Positions 1 to 6,262 of a stretch of DNA of 10,960 nt are shown piece after piece (the stretch's first letter is position 1; each line of letters begins with the position of its first letter). A program made the translations under genes and the position numbers. The DNA comes from URNF01 sp045649855 (GTDB lineage: Bacteria > Bacillota > Clostridia > Oscillospirales > Acutalibacteraceae), in NCBI GenBank assembly GCA_045649855.1, contig JAZRQN010000147.1, forward strand, positions 1 through 10,960. The letters are read 5' to 3'. Under the pieces are notes generated by a model. It ran no database searches and was not told the DNA's origin. It worked only from the letters and a program-made list of their open reading frames with translations.

Positions 1-465
1 TTGGGCGGCGGTGTGTGGTGCCACCTTGAACAGGAAGGCTACTTCAATATGCAGGGTGCTATCGACGGTGGTAGCGACCTGCGTTACACCACTGACCTGT
101 CCACCAAGTTCATCTCTACCTACGACAAGACTGTGCCTCACCACATGGTGATCACCGTTATCGACGGTATGTTGAGCATGCAGGTTGATGGTTCCGATGT
201 CTACTATGCATCTCTTGATCCCGAGGCATGGGGCGGCCTGGTCGGCATTGCTGCACACGGCACCGGCGGTACGTTCGACAACTTCCAGGTTACTGCTGTG
301 GATCTTGCCGGCAACGCTATTCCGTTGGATACAGCTTCGAACAGAAGCTGGGCTCCCGAGCCGACCGTAGACAACTACGAGGGTTGGTTCCCCAAGAAAG
401 AAGAATGGTTCTTCGACTGGGGCAAGGAATACGAGGCAGAGATCAAGAATAACACGCTCAAATAA
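1..465 (+). CDS. C-terminal part of a secreted protein with a concanavalin-like (LamG/DUF1080-like) domain
   Basis: The reading frame is open from the first base and ends at TAA 463-465, so this is the 3' end of a longer gene; the TTG at base 1 is probably an internal Leu codon. About 154 residues are visible. Residues 45-100 have the alternating pattern of a concanavalin A-like beta-sandwich: an HHMVITVIDG strand, MQVDGSDVYY, then GGLVGIAAHGTGGTFDNFQV. The ending GxxGxxxxxxxxxFDNxxV is typical of LamG and 3-keto-disaccharide hydrolase (DUF1080) folds, which often serve as glycan-binding modules. The last 40 residues are Trp/Phe and charge rich (EGWFPKKEEWFFDWGKEYE), with no membrane segment or sortase motif. 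It lies 111 bases upstream of a solute-binding lipoprotein on the same strand, so it may belong to the same unit. The function of the whole protein cannot be told from this piece. Confidence 0.75.
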   Translation: MGGGVWCHLEQEGYFNMQGAIDGGSDLRYTTDLSTKFISTYDKTVPHHMVITVIDGMLSMQVDGSDVYYASLDPEAWGGLVGIAAHGTGGTFDNFQVTAVDLAGNAIPLDTASNRSWAPEPTVDNYEGWFPKKEEWFFDWGKEYEAEIKNNTLK

Positions 466-502
466 AAGTCGTGTAACTTGGTCAACTTAATCACCGATTT
501 TA

Positions 503-537
503 CCGCGGCGCTCTCGCAAAGAGCGTGGGCGCCGCGG
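503..537 (+). repeat. GC-rich intergenic hairpin without U-tract
   Basis: CCGCGGCGC (503-511) is perfectly complementary to GCGCCGCGG (529-537). An alternative nested fold pairs CGCTCT (509-514) with AGAGCG (520-525) inside a CCGCGG/CCGCGG stem. It sits between the stop at 465 and the start at 577. The downstream side is A-rich (ACAAAATAACAAAAAATTAG) and no T-run follows on either strand, so it does not look like a standard intrinsic terminator. A role in mRNA processing or in protecting the downstream binding-protein message is possible but is inference. Confidence 0.6.
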
Positions 538-576
538 ACAAAATAACAAAAAATTAGAGAAAGAGGAAATGCGGTT

Positions 577-2277
577 ATGACAAAGAAACTTTTAGGTTTA
601 TTGCTCGCTGCTCTTATGTTGGTTTCCTTGATGGTAGGCTGTACCACTGAGGAAGTTGTTTGGTACAGTGAGAGCGGCAGCGGCGACGCCAATCAGAGCG
701 GCGACGGCAGCAATGATGAAGACAGCGATGCGGATGCTGACGCTGATGCGGATGCCGATACGAATGATGGCTCTGACACCAAAAAGACTAACACAAAGAA
801 AACTACCACTAAACGTCAGAAGACTACTACTGGAAAGAAAACCACTCAGGGCAAAGGCACCAAGACTCGTGCTACCCGCGATGCGGCCAGCTCCTTGACC
901 TTTACTCCCGTGGCTGACTCCGGCGCGAACTACAATGTGTCCGGCAAGGTTACCATCGCGGTTGATACCGTGCGTTCTACCGACTACGATGCTATGTTTG
1001 ACGTTATGCTCAAACTGTATCCCAACATCGACTTCGTGTTCGATTACTGGTCTCACAATACGAACGACGACGGTCGTGAGTATTTGACCACCCGTATGTC
1101 CACCGGTACTGCTGCTAACATCATGTGGGACGAAGCAGGCGAAATCCCCTCCTACATCATGAACGGCGGCTGGATCAAACCCATCACCAGCTATCTTGCG
1201 AAAGACCCCGAGGCGGCAAACATCCCCGCTAACTTGAAAGCTAACTACACCTATCATGGCAACGTGTTCGCTGCTCCCCATCAGGCGACCTTCGAAATCG
1301 TTGCGTTCAACACCGACCTGGTAAACAAACTGGGTATCAAAAACAGCGAAATGCCCGGTCTCGAGTGGACCATGGATCAGTATGAAGACCTGCTCGAGCG
1401 CGGCGCTGCCGGCTACAAGCAGGAGCCCGCCATCTGCGTGGCTATCGGCGATTTGTTCGAAGCTTACAACCGTGTGTCCTGGTGGAACGCGACTGCAAGC
1501 GGCGGCAACTACGGTGTTCGCGGTCTGAACTATGCGACCGGTCAGTACGAAGTGAAGTACCTCAAAGAGGGTGCTATCCAGTTCCGCGCATGGCGTGAGA
1601 TCCCCGGCGTTGAAGGCTGGGTTGAGCAGGCCGGTACCACTCAGAACCAGTTGAAACAGAAATTCCCCACCGTTTCCGGTTACAGTGCTCTGTGGGGCGC
1701 AGGCAAAGCGTTCATGGACGATGCCGGTACCTGGCAGGCTGAAAAATGGGATGAGCAGTATCCTGAGCTGAACTTCAAGGTCTGGACCACTCCCAACCGC
1801 GACGGCAAACTCATGATGCACGTTGACCACTGCTTCATCACCAGTTCCACTCCTGACTCCAGCATGGAAGCTTGCTGGCAGGCTCTTCGTTTCATGACCT
1901 TCTCCACTAACGGCAACTTGGCGCGTTTGACCATGTACGAAGATTCCCAGAAGGGCAAATACAACCTGAACTCTCATGTGTTCTATCCGGTCACTACCTC
2001 CGCTACCGTTCTCAAGAAGTACAACGATCTGTCTTGCACCAACGAAGTGGACGAATATATGGTTGCGAACATCAAGAACTCTCTCCGTTATGACACCTTT
2101 AAAGTGGTTCCCGGCCTGCGTGATTCCGACGGCGAATGGGGCCTGGCTATGAACAACATCACCGACGGTAAAGATCCCTCCGGCGCCGGCCTCGACGAGC
2201 CTGCCAAGAAGGTTAATGCGAAGCTTAAAGAGTATCAGACTACTATGAAAGATGCTTGCGCGGAATACTACAAATAA
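577..2277 (+). CDS. Extracellular solute-binding lipoprotein (family 1, sugar ABC transporter type)
   Basis: A 566-residue protein predicted to capture a sugar or oligosaccharide outside the membrane for an ABC importer. The start ATG at 577 follows an AGAGGAAAT ribosome binding site. The N-terminus is a lipoprotein signal: KK, a hydrophobic run, then L-M-V-G-C with Cys22 as the lipidation site. Residues 23-110 form a low-complexity tether, first Ser/Gly/Asp rich with a DADADADADAD run (residues 51-61), then Lys/Thr rich (about 67-105). The binding domain covers about 115-566. It opens with a beta strand (KVTIAVDTV) and continues with features typical of family 1 binding proteins: YLTTRMSTGTAANIMWDEAG, an AFNTDLVNKLGI hinge-type segment and an ALRFMTFSTNGN segment near the C-terminal lobe. 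Numerous Trp/Tyr residues suit stacking on sugars. It ends with tandem stops (TAATGA). No permease adjoins it directly; the GH31 gene follows after 119 bases. The ligand is not predictable, but the class is fairly secure. Confidence 0.88.
   Translation: MTKKLLGLLLAALMLVSLMVGCTTEEVVWYSESGSGDANQSGDGSNDEDSDADADADADADTNDGSDTKKTNTKKTTTKRQKTTTGKKTTQGKGTKTRATRDAASSLTFTPVADSGANYNVSGKVTIAVDTVRSTDYDAMFDVMLKLYPNIDFVFDYWSHNTNDDGREYLTTRMSTGTAANIMWDEAGEIPSYIMNGGWIKPITSYLAKDPEAANIPANLKANYTYHGNVFAAPHQATFEIVAFNTDLVNKLGIKNSEMPGLEWTMDQYEDLLERGAAGYKQEPAICVAIGDLFEAYNRVSWWNATASGGNYGVRGLNYATGQYEVKYLKEGAIQFRAWREIPGVEGWVEQAGTTQNQLKQKFPTVSGYSALWGAGKAFMDDAGTWQAEKWDEQYPELNFKVWTTPNRDGKLMMHVDHCFITSSTPDSSMEACWQALRFMTFSTNGNLARLTMYEDSQKGKYNLNSHVFYPVTTSATVLKKYNDLSCTNEVDEYMVANIKNSLRYDTFKVVPGLRDSDGEWGLAMNNITDGKDPSGAGLDEPAKKVNAKLKEYQTTMKDACAEYYK
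727..759 (+). repeat. In-frame GAYGCN hexamer repeat encoding Asp-Ala
   Basis: Five tandem GAT/GAC-GCN hexamers plus a final GAT encode DADADADADAD (residues 51-61 of the solute-binding lipoprotein). The units differ at third positions (GCG, GCT, GCC; GAT, GAC). The repeat therefore looks old or selected at protein level rather than freshly slipped. It lies in the tether between lipid anchor and binding domain. Confidence 0.8.
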
Positions 2278-2327
2278 TGATTTGGTCATTGATAAGTAAG
2301 CGTTATTAATAGGTTTATGGTATGTAA

Positions 2328-2362
2328 CGCTCGACCGTCCGCGTGAGCGGACGGTTAGAGCG
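2328..2362 (+). repeat. Intercistronic hairpin with GTGA (GNRA) loop
   Basis: ACCGTCCGC (2334-2342) pairs perfectly with GCGGACGGT (2347-2355) across the tetraloop GTGA, which is of the stable GNRA class in RNA. An outer stem CGCTC (2328-2332) with GAGCG (2358-2362) closes it across a 1x2 internal loop. It stands 51 bases after the binding-protein stop and 34 bases before the GH31 start. The sequence after it (GAGTTTCGATTGAG) has no T-run, so Rho-independent termination is unlikely. A 3' stability element that allows more binding protein than enzyme from one transcript is a reasonable inference. Confidence 0.7.
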
Positions 2363-2396
2363 GAGTTTCGATTGAGAAAGGTAGGTGAGGTAGCGG

Positions 2397-5300
2397 ATGA
2401 AGAATAAGGCTTTGAAAGTTCTCGCATCTTTGTGCAGTATTGTGCTGTTGCTGACGTGTTTTGCCATTCCGGGCTTTGCGAAAGCAGAGTATGAATGGTC
2501 GACGACGCCGGCAGGCGCTAAACAGCCTGTCATCTCCAACTATACTTGGTATGCGCTTGGTAAAGCGACCAAGGTTGAAGAGAATCTGCAGTACTTTGTT
2601 ATTTCGACCACCGCGGGCGAATATGCCGAGAAACTGTATGTTTCTTTCCCGAACGAGGGCGGCTTCCGCGTGCAGTCCCAGCATGAATTTTACGAGAGCG
2701 GCATTCAAGAGAGCCACGTAGGCCTCTTCGAGCCTTCCGGCATTGCTACCATTGATTATAAGAAAGACTCTTCCGGCGCAGTCATTATGACCGGCGCGGA
2801 CGGTACTGTTGTGCGCTATAAGCAGAGCAGCACCGGTTTCGAGTTGGAAGTTTGCAACTCGAACGGCAAAAAACTTCTGGGCATCACCAATGCACAGATC
2901 TCTTTTGCATACAGTATAAAGAACACTGTTGTCCGCACCATGGTGGAACTGCCTCTGACCGAAAAGGAAGGCATTTATCAGGGCGGCGAGCGCTACAACA
3001 GCGCTAACCAGGTCGGCAAGTACACTTCTCTTGCCAACGTAGACGCGTGGTCTGCTCCTGATATGGCATATATCAACGTGCCGATCTTCCATTCCAACCG
3101 TGGTTATTCCATTTGGTTCAACAACTCTTATCCCGGCACCGCCGATATCGGTTGGTCCAACCCCAATAAATATGCGTTGACCTTCGACGGTTCCAGACTG
3201 GACTTCTTCCTGTGGACCGGCACACCGCTGGAAAACCTGAAGAAATATACCGATCTGACCGGTACTTCCGGTATGTACAACGAGTGGACGTTCGGTTTCT
3301 GGACCGGCGCTATGTCCAGTGCGTTTAACAACACTCGTAAGCAAAACGCATACGCGAATATGATCGATCTGCTTGAAGGATACGCAGAAAACTACAACTT
3401 CTATCCCGAATCCATGTACGGTGAAGGACAGAACTCGCAGTATTCTCAGAATATCCAGTATCAGGCAGAACGTGGTATTCGCACGACATATTGGTTCTAT
3501 CCTGCTTCTGAGTCCACGACTATGGTCGACTATTTGCCGGGCATGCCGTCCAGACCGCAGTTCGATGAGAACGGCAATATGATCTCTACGGGTTATCCGT
3601 ACAACTACGTAACTACGCCTTTGGAACAGTCCGGTATTTATACCTTCCAGCAGCAGCGCTGGTATGACTATTCCAACCCCTCTACCATCCAGGTAACCAC
3701 TTCTCGTATGTTGCAGTTGTGGAAATGGGGCGTATCCGGTGCTATGATCGACTATGGTGAGTATCTCACCTACACCGGTACGGCATTCAACGGCGTCAGC
3801 AGCATGGAAATGCACAACTTCAACTCCTACTACTACGCGAAGCATTCTTCTGAAGCTTGGCAGGATTTCTGGAAGGGCGATTACGTGCTGTACGAGCGTT
3901 CCGGCGCTGCCGGTTCGCAGTATTTTGTCGGTAACTTCTTGGGTGACCAGAGAACTACCTGGGTAGGTTATCAGGCACAAATCCACTCTATGATTTCCAT
4001 GGGCGCTTCCGGCTACAACCTGTATGGTGGCGACCTTGGCGGCTTGGGCGGCAAGGCTACTGACGATCTGCTGTCTCGTTGGATCGTTCTCTCTTGCTTC
4101 TCTCCCTGGAACCGTCAGCACGGCGCCAACATCCACATGCCTTGGGAACAGGGTGATGCGAACAGACAGAACTTCGGACAGTACTATTACTTCCGTAAGA
4201 ATATCGTGCCCACTGTGATGAATGCGGCAATGGATGCCAACAAGACGTCCAACCCGATCATCAAAGGTATGATGATGGCGTATCCCTATCAGCTTGGTCT
4301 GGTAGACGTGAGCAACCAATATCTGTTCTGCGATGACTTCCTGGTGTGTGCTGTTACTGAAGAACAGCAGTACACCTTGGATGTGTATCTGCCTAACGGC
4401 GATACTTGGTACAACTTGTTCACCTATGACAGACTCGAAGGCGGCCAGAAGATCACCGTCGAGGCTCCCACTGCGTTCATGCCTATCTATGTGAAGGATG
4501 GTGCTGTCAAAGCGATCAACCTTCCCGACAGCATGATCTTGGCAGACGAGATGCATGACGACGTTGACGTTGACAGCGATCTTGGCATGAGCATGGGTTA
4601 CGGCGATGAACATCGTCCGCATGCTTCCTTGCTGATCACGCCTCCCGACGAGGAGCGCACCACCACCATCCACGTGATGGATGGCGATGTTGAGGATTTC
4701 CGTACTTACGATTCTCACACCGAGGTATACACCAGCAAACCGGTGAGCAACTCTACCTTCACCCTGACCAACAAACAGGGTTCTGACCGTACCACCATCT
4801 TGGCTCTCGGCGTTACCGCGAGCGAGATTTCCTATGACGGTGAAGTGTTGCCGCGTCTCGACCACATGCCTGACTACTTCCAGGAAGAGTACGGCTACTA
4901 TGTCGAGTTGTCCGGTTTGACCACCATCTACCTGCCCGCAGGCTGGAAAGAAATCACCATCGTAAAAGGTGATGCAGCTTATGAGCCTTATGAGATGGAA
5001 GGTATTGTCGGCGGTTCGGACCGTATGTTTGACGGCGACGTTACCACTTCGTTCATGATCCCGACTGCAAGCACCCGTCCTACCGAGATGATGTTCTCCT
5101 ACGACGAGCCTGTTGCGATTGGTCGCGTTGTAGCGAAATGGGCGGTTGGTTATCTGACCTCCTATGACATTGAATACTCTGTCGACGGCGAAGAATGGTT
5201 CTTCTTGAGCGAGTATGTCGATGACGAGCACACCATCACGGATGGCGCCGGTTCTTTCGATGTGTTCAATGTTCCGAAAGGCGAAGAAGTGTATGCTTCT

Positions 5301-5765
5301 TACCTGCGTATTACCCCTGCTAACAATTCTCGCCCCGTCGGCATCACAATCAGCCCTGCTATCTACGAACTTGAAGTGTATCCTCCGGACACCTTCGATC
5401 CGTTGGCAGAGGATGAGGAAGATCTGCCTGAATACGACGAAGAAGAAGATTACTTCGAGGAAGACGAGTACTACGAGGAAGAAACGCCTGACGAAACCAT
5501 TCCCGAAGATGACGACGATGATGACGACGGCGATGAAGACGATCAGAACGCCGGCGGCAAAGGCAAACGTAAGAAGATCATCCGTCGTAACATGGGCGGC
5601 TGGCTTATCATCTTGATCATCGGCGGCGGTGTAATTCTGTTGACCGGTATTCTGTTGCTCATTCTCCTTCTGCTCAAGAAGAAGAAAAAGCAAGCGGAAG
5701 AAGCCGTAGAAGACGCGGAAGCCGCTGAAGAAAGTCCTGTGGACTTTCCCGGTGCAGAGGAATAA
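2397..5765 (+). CDS. Cell-surface GH31 family glycoside hydrolase with F5/8C-like domain and C-terminal membrane anchor
   Basis: A 1122-residue exported enzyme expected to cleave terminal alpha-glycosidic bonds outside the cell. The start ATG at 2397 follows AGGTGAGG. Residues 1-28/30 are a signal peptide (cleavage near GFA-KA). GH31 landmarks: YQGGERYNS (194-202), PIFHSNRGYSIWFNNS (229-244), WTGTPLENLKKYTDLTG, GAMIDYGEYL with Asp452 as likely nucleophile, RSGAAGSQ, then FLGDQRTTW with Asp517 as likely acid/base, and YGGDLGGL (543-550). The C-terminal barrel-flanking sheet (YLFCDDFLVCAVTEEQ, YLPNGDTWYN) is also present. About residues 860-995 look like a discoidin/F5-8C (CBM32-like) domain. 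Residues 1005-1048 are extremely acidic with seven consecutive Asp (1038-1044). A basic patch (KGKRKKIIRR), one membrane helix (about 1067-1093) and KKKKK (1094-1098) follow, leaving an acidic cytoplasmic tail of about 24 residues. The nucleophile region resembles E. coli YihQ (recalled from memory), but the key sulfoquinovose-site Tyr is Leu550 here, so an unassigned alpha-glycosidase is the safer call. Confidence 0.9.
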   Translation: MKNKALKVLASLCSIVLLLTCFAIPGFAKAEYEWSTTPAGAKQPVISNYTWYALGKATKVEENLQYFVISTTAGEYAEKLYVSFPNEGGFRVQSQHEFYESGIQESHVGLFEPSGIATIDYKKDSSGAVIMTGADGTVVRYKQSSTGFELEVCNSNGKKLLGITNAQISFAYSIKNTVVRTMVELPLTEKEGIYQGGERYNSANQVGKYTSLANVDAWSAPDMAYINVPIFHSNRGYSIWFNNSYPGTADIGWSNPNKYALTFDGSRLDFFLWTGTPLENLKKYTDLTGTSGMYNEWTFGFWTGAMSSAFNNTRKQNAYANMIDLLEGYAENYNFYPESMYGEGQNSQYSQNIQYQAERGIRTTYWFYPASESTTMVDYLPGMPSRPQFDENGNMISTGYPYNYVTTPLEQSGIYTFQQQRWYDYSNPSTIQVTTSRMLQLWKWGVSGAMIDYGEYLTYTGTAFNGVSSMEMHNFNSYYYAKHSSEAWQDFWKGDYVLYERSGAAGSQYFVGNFLGDQRTTWVGYQAQIHSMISMGASGYNLYGGDLGGLGGKATDDLLSRWIVLSCFSPWNRQHGANIHMPWEQGDANRQNFGQYYYFRKNIVPTVMNAAMDANKTSNPIIKGMMMAYPYQLGLVDVSNQYLFCDDFLVCAVTEEQQYTLDVYLPNGDTWYNLFTYDRLEGGQKITVEAPTAFMPIYVKDGAVKAINLPDSMILADEMHDDVDVDSDLGMSMGYGDEHRPHASLLITPPDEERTTTIHVMDGDVEDFRTYDSHTEVYTSKPVSNSTFTLTNKQGSDRTTILALGVTASEISYDGEVLPRLDHMPDYFQEEYGYYVELSGLTTIYLPAGWKEITIVKGDAAYEPYEMEGIVGGSDRMFDGDVTTSFMIPTASTRPTEMMFSYDEPVAIGRVVAKWAVGYLTSYDIEYSVDGEEWFFLSEYVDDEHTITDGAGSFDVFNVPKGEEVYASYLRITPANNSRPVGITISPAIYELEVYPPDTFDPLAEDEEDLPEYDEEEDYFEEDEYYEEETPDETIPEDDDDDDDGDEDDQNAGGKGKRKKIIRRNMGGWLIILIIGGGVILLTGILLLILLLLKKKKKQAEEAVEDAEAAEESPVDFPGAEE

Positions 5766-5801
5766 ACACCTCTGAATACGGATGAAACCGTAAAATAACA
5801 C

Positions 5802-5842
5802 AAAAAATATTGCTCACCCGATTGGGTGGGCAATATTTTTTT
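5802..5842 (+). terminator. Intrinsic terminator after the GH31 gene
   Basis: ATATTGCTCACCC (5807-5819) pairs with GGGTGGGCAATAT (5824-5836) through 13 base pairs including one G-U, with loop GATT, and runs into a T7 tract (5836-5842). A run of A on the 5' side (5802-5807) extends the stem and would supply a U-tract on the other strand, so it may work in both directions. It lies 37 bases after the GH31 stop and separates the first unit from the next. Confidence 0.93.
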
Positions 5843-5875
5843 GCTTTTTTCACAAGAAAACGACCCTTTTAAGCG

Positions 5876-5892
5876 ATTTTTACATCAAAAAT
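5876..5892. repeat. Inverted repeat element A (ATTTTT-N5-AAAAAT)
   Basis: A perfect 6-5-6 inverted repeat with centre ACATC. The surrounding 20-mer (5873-5892) matches the one at 5938-5957 at 17 of 20 positions. It is the first of three similar 17-bp elements upstream of the consensus promoter at 6065. It could be a regulator site or simply A/T-tract sequence. Confidence 0.45.
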
Positions 5893-5940
5893 TTGGACAA
5901 AATGATGGTTTTTGAGGTTCGTGTTTCACCAATATAGGCG

Positions 5941-5957
5941 GTTTTTACCCCAAAAAT
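5941..5957. repeat. Inverted repeat element B (TTTTT-N5-AAAAA)
   Basis: TTTTT and AAAAA arms flank ACCCC, with a G/T mismatch at the outermost pair. It is centred 65 bp downstream of element A and shares the flanking GCG on the 5' side. The similarity continues loosely beyond the repeat (GACA and GATGG after both copies), which suggests a degenerate direct duplication. Confidence 0.45.
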
Positions 5958-5966
5958 GACAGATGG

Positions 5967-5984
5967 CGTGTTTTATAAAAAACG
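5967..5984. repeat. 18-bp near-palindrome CGTGTTTTATAAAAAACG
   Basis: The central TTTTATAAAA (5971-5980) is a perfect 10-bp palindrome. The flanks CGTG/AACG extend it to 18 bp with one mismatched pair. The size and symmetry would suit a dimeric regulator, but no regulator gene is in the window and chance is possible in AT-rich DNA. Confidence 0.4.
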
Positions 5985-5988
5985 AACG

Positions 5989-6005
5989 ATTTTTTTGTGA
6001 AAAAT
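5989..6005. repeat. Inverted repeat element C (ATTTTT-N5-AAAAAT)
   Basis: A perfect 6-5-6 inverted repeat with centre TTGTG, the third 17-bp element of this type. It is centred 48 bp after element B and 68 bp before the -35 box at 6065. The centre sequences of A, B and C all differ; only the arms and the 5-bp spacing are shared. Confidence 0.45.
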
Positions 6006-6064
6006 AACCAATTTCTACGAGTGGATTTCTCTGTTTTGAAGCGGCGGATTTCAAGCGCGAATCG

Positions 6065-6093
6065 TTGACAAATGAACCGACGAGTGCTATAAT
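6065..6093 (+). promoter_or_regulatory. Consensus sigma-70/sigma-A promoter with extended -10
   Basis: TTGACA (6065-6070) and TATAAT (6088-6093) are both perfect consensus, 17 bp apart. A TG one base before the -10 (6085-6086) gives an extended -10. Transcription should start near 6100, giving a leader of about 160 nt before the ATG at 6263. It is the only strong promoter seen in the window, and it should drive the binding-protein/permease operon. The TTG of the -35 box opens an upstream extension of the reading frame; that extension cannot be translated from this promoter. Confidence 0.92.
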
Positions 6094-6099
6094 CATTGT

Positions 6100-6262
6100 G
6101 GTATTGTACACCGTGAGAAAGTCTGTCTTCCGGAGGAAACTGCATCGCGGCAGTTGGCTTGGAAAAAGCGGTTCACTTGGTGGCAAACTACATACGGAAC
6201 AGCGGGTGTCAACAGCATCCGCGACAAAAATTATTGTTTACATTTTCACGGAGGTGAACAGA
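6100..6262 (+). promoter_or_regulatory. Long structured 5' leader of the transporter operon
   Basis: About 160 nt lie between the predicted transcript start and the ATG. Two hairpins are visible: AACTGC/GCAGTT around loop ATCGCG (6138-6155), and GCGGGTG/CATCCGC around loop TCAACAG (6202-6222, one G-U pair). An extra GGAGG (6132-6136) has no start codon at proper distance. No T-run follows either hairpin, so a classical attenuator is not evident, and I do not recognise a known riboswitch class. The length and structure leave room for post-transcriptional control. Confidence 0.45.
6250..6257 (+). promoter_or_regulatory. Ribosome binding site that fixes the start at 6263
   Basis: GGAGGTGA is an extended match to the 16S anti-Shine-Dalgarno sequence and lies 5 nt before ATG 6263. 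It decides the start over the in-frame TTG at 6065, because the protein from 6263 begins directly with a signal peptide. Confidence 0.9.

Noticed and set aside
2282..2309. Possible weak promoter TTGGTC/TATTAA before the GH31 gene
   Set aside because: Both boxes match consensus poorly and the spacer is 16 bp; read-through from the lipoprotein gene is a simpler explanation.
598..2427. 609-codon minus-strand open frame opposite the solute-binding lipoprotein
   Set aside because: Same codon-aligned artefact: it ends exactly at the TTA Leu codon at 598-600 of the + gene. No ribosome binding site or domain supports it.
2355..5801. 1148-codon open frame on the minus strand opposite the GH31 gene
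   Set aside because: Its codons are in exact register with the + strand codons, so minus-strand stops could only come from + codons TTA, CTA and TCA, which these genes rarely use. The + frame has a signal peptide, GH31 motifs and a ribosome binding site; the minus translation shows no recognisable family.
5926..6186. 86-codon minus-strand open frame in the AT-rich gap
   Set aside because: It covers the consensus promoter and the AT-rich repeats, has no ribosome binding site or recognisable family, and its Phe/Lys-rich composition follows from the A/T tracts.
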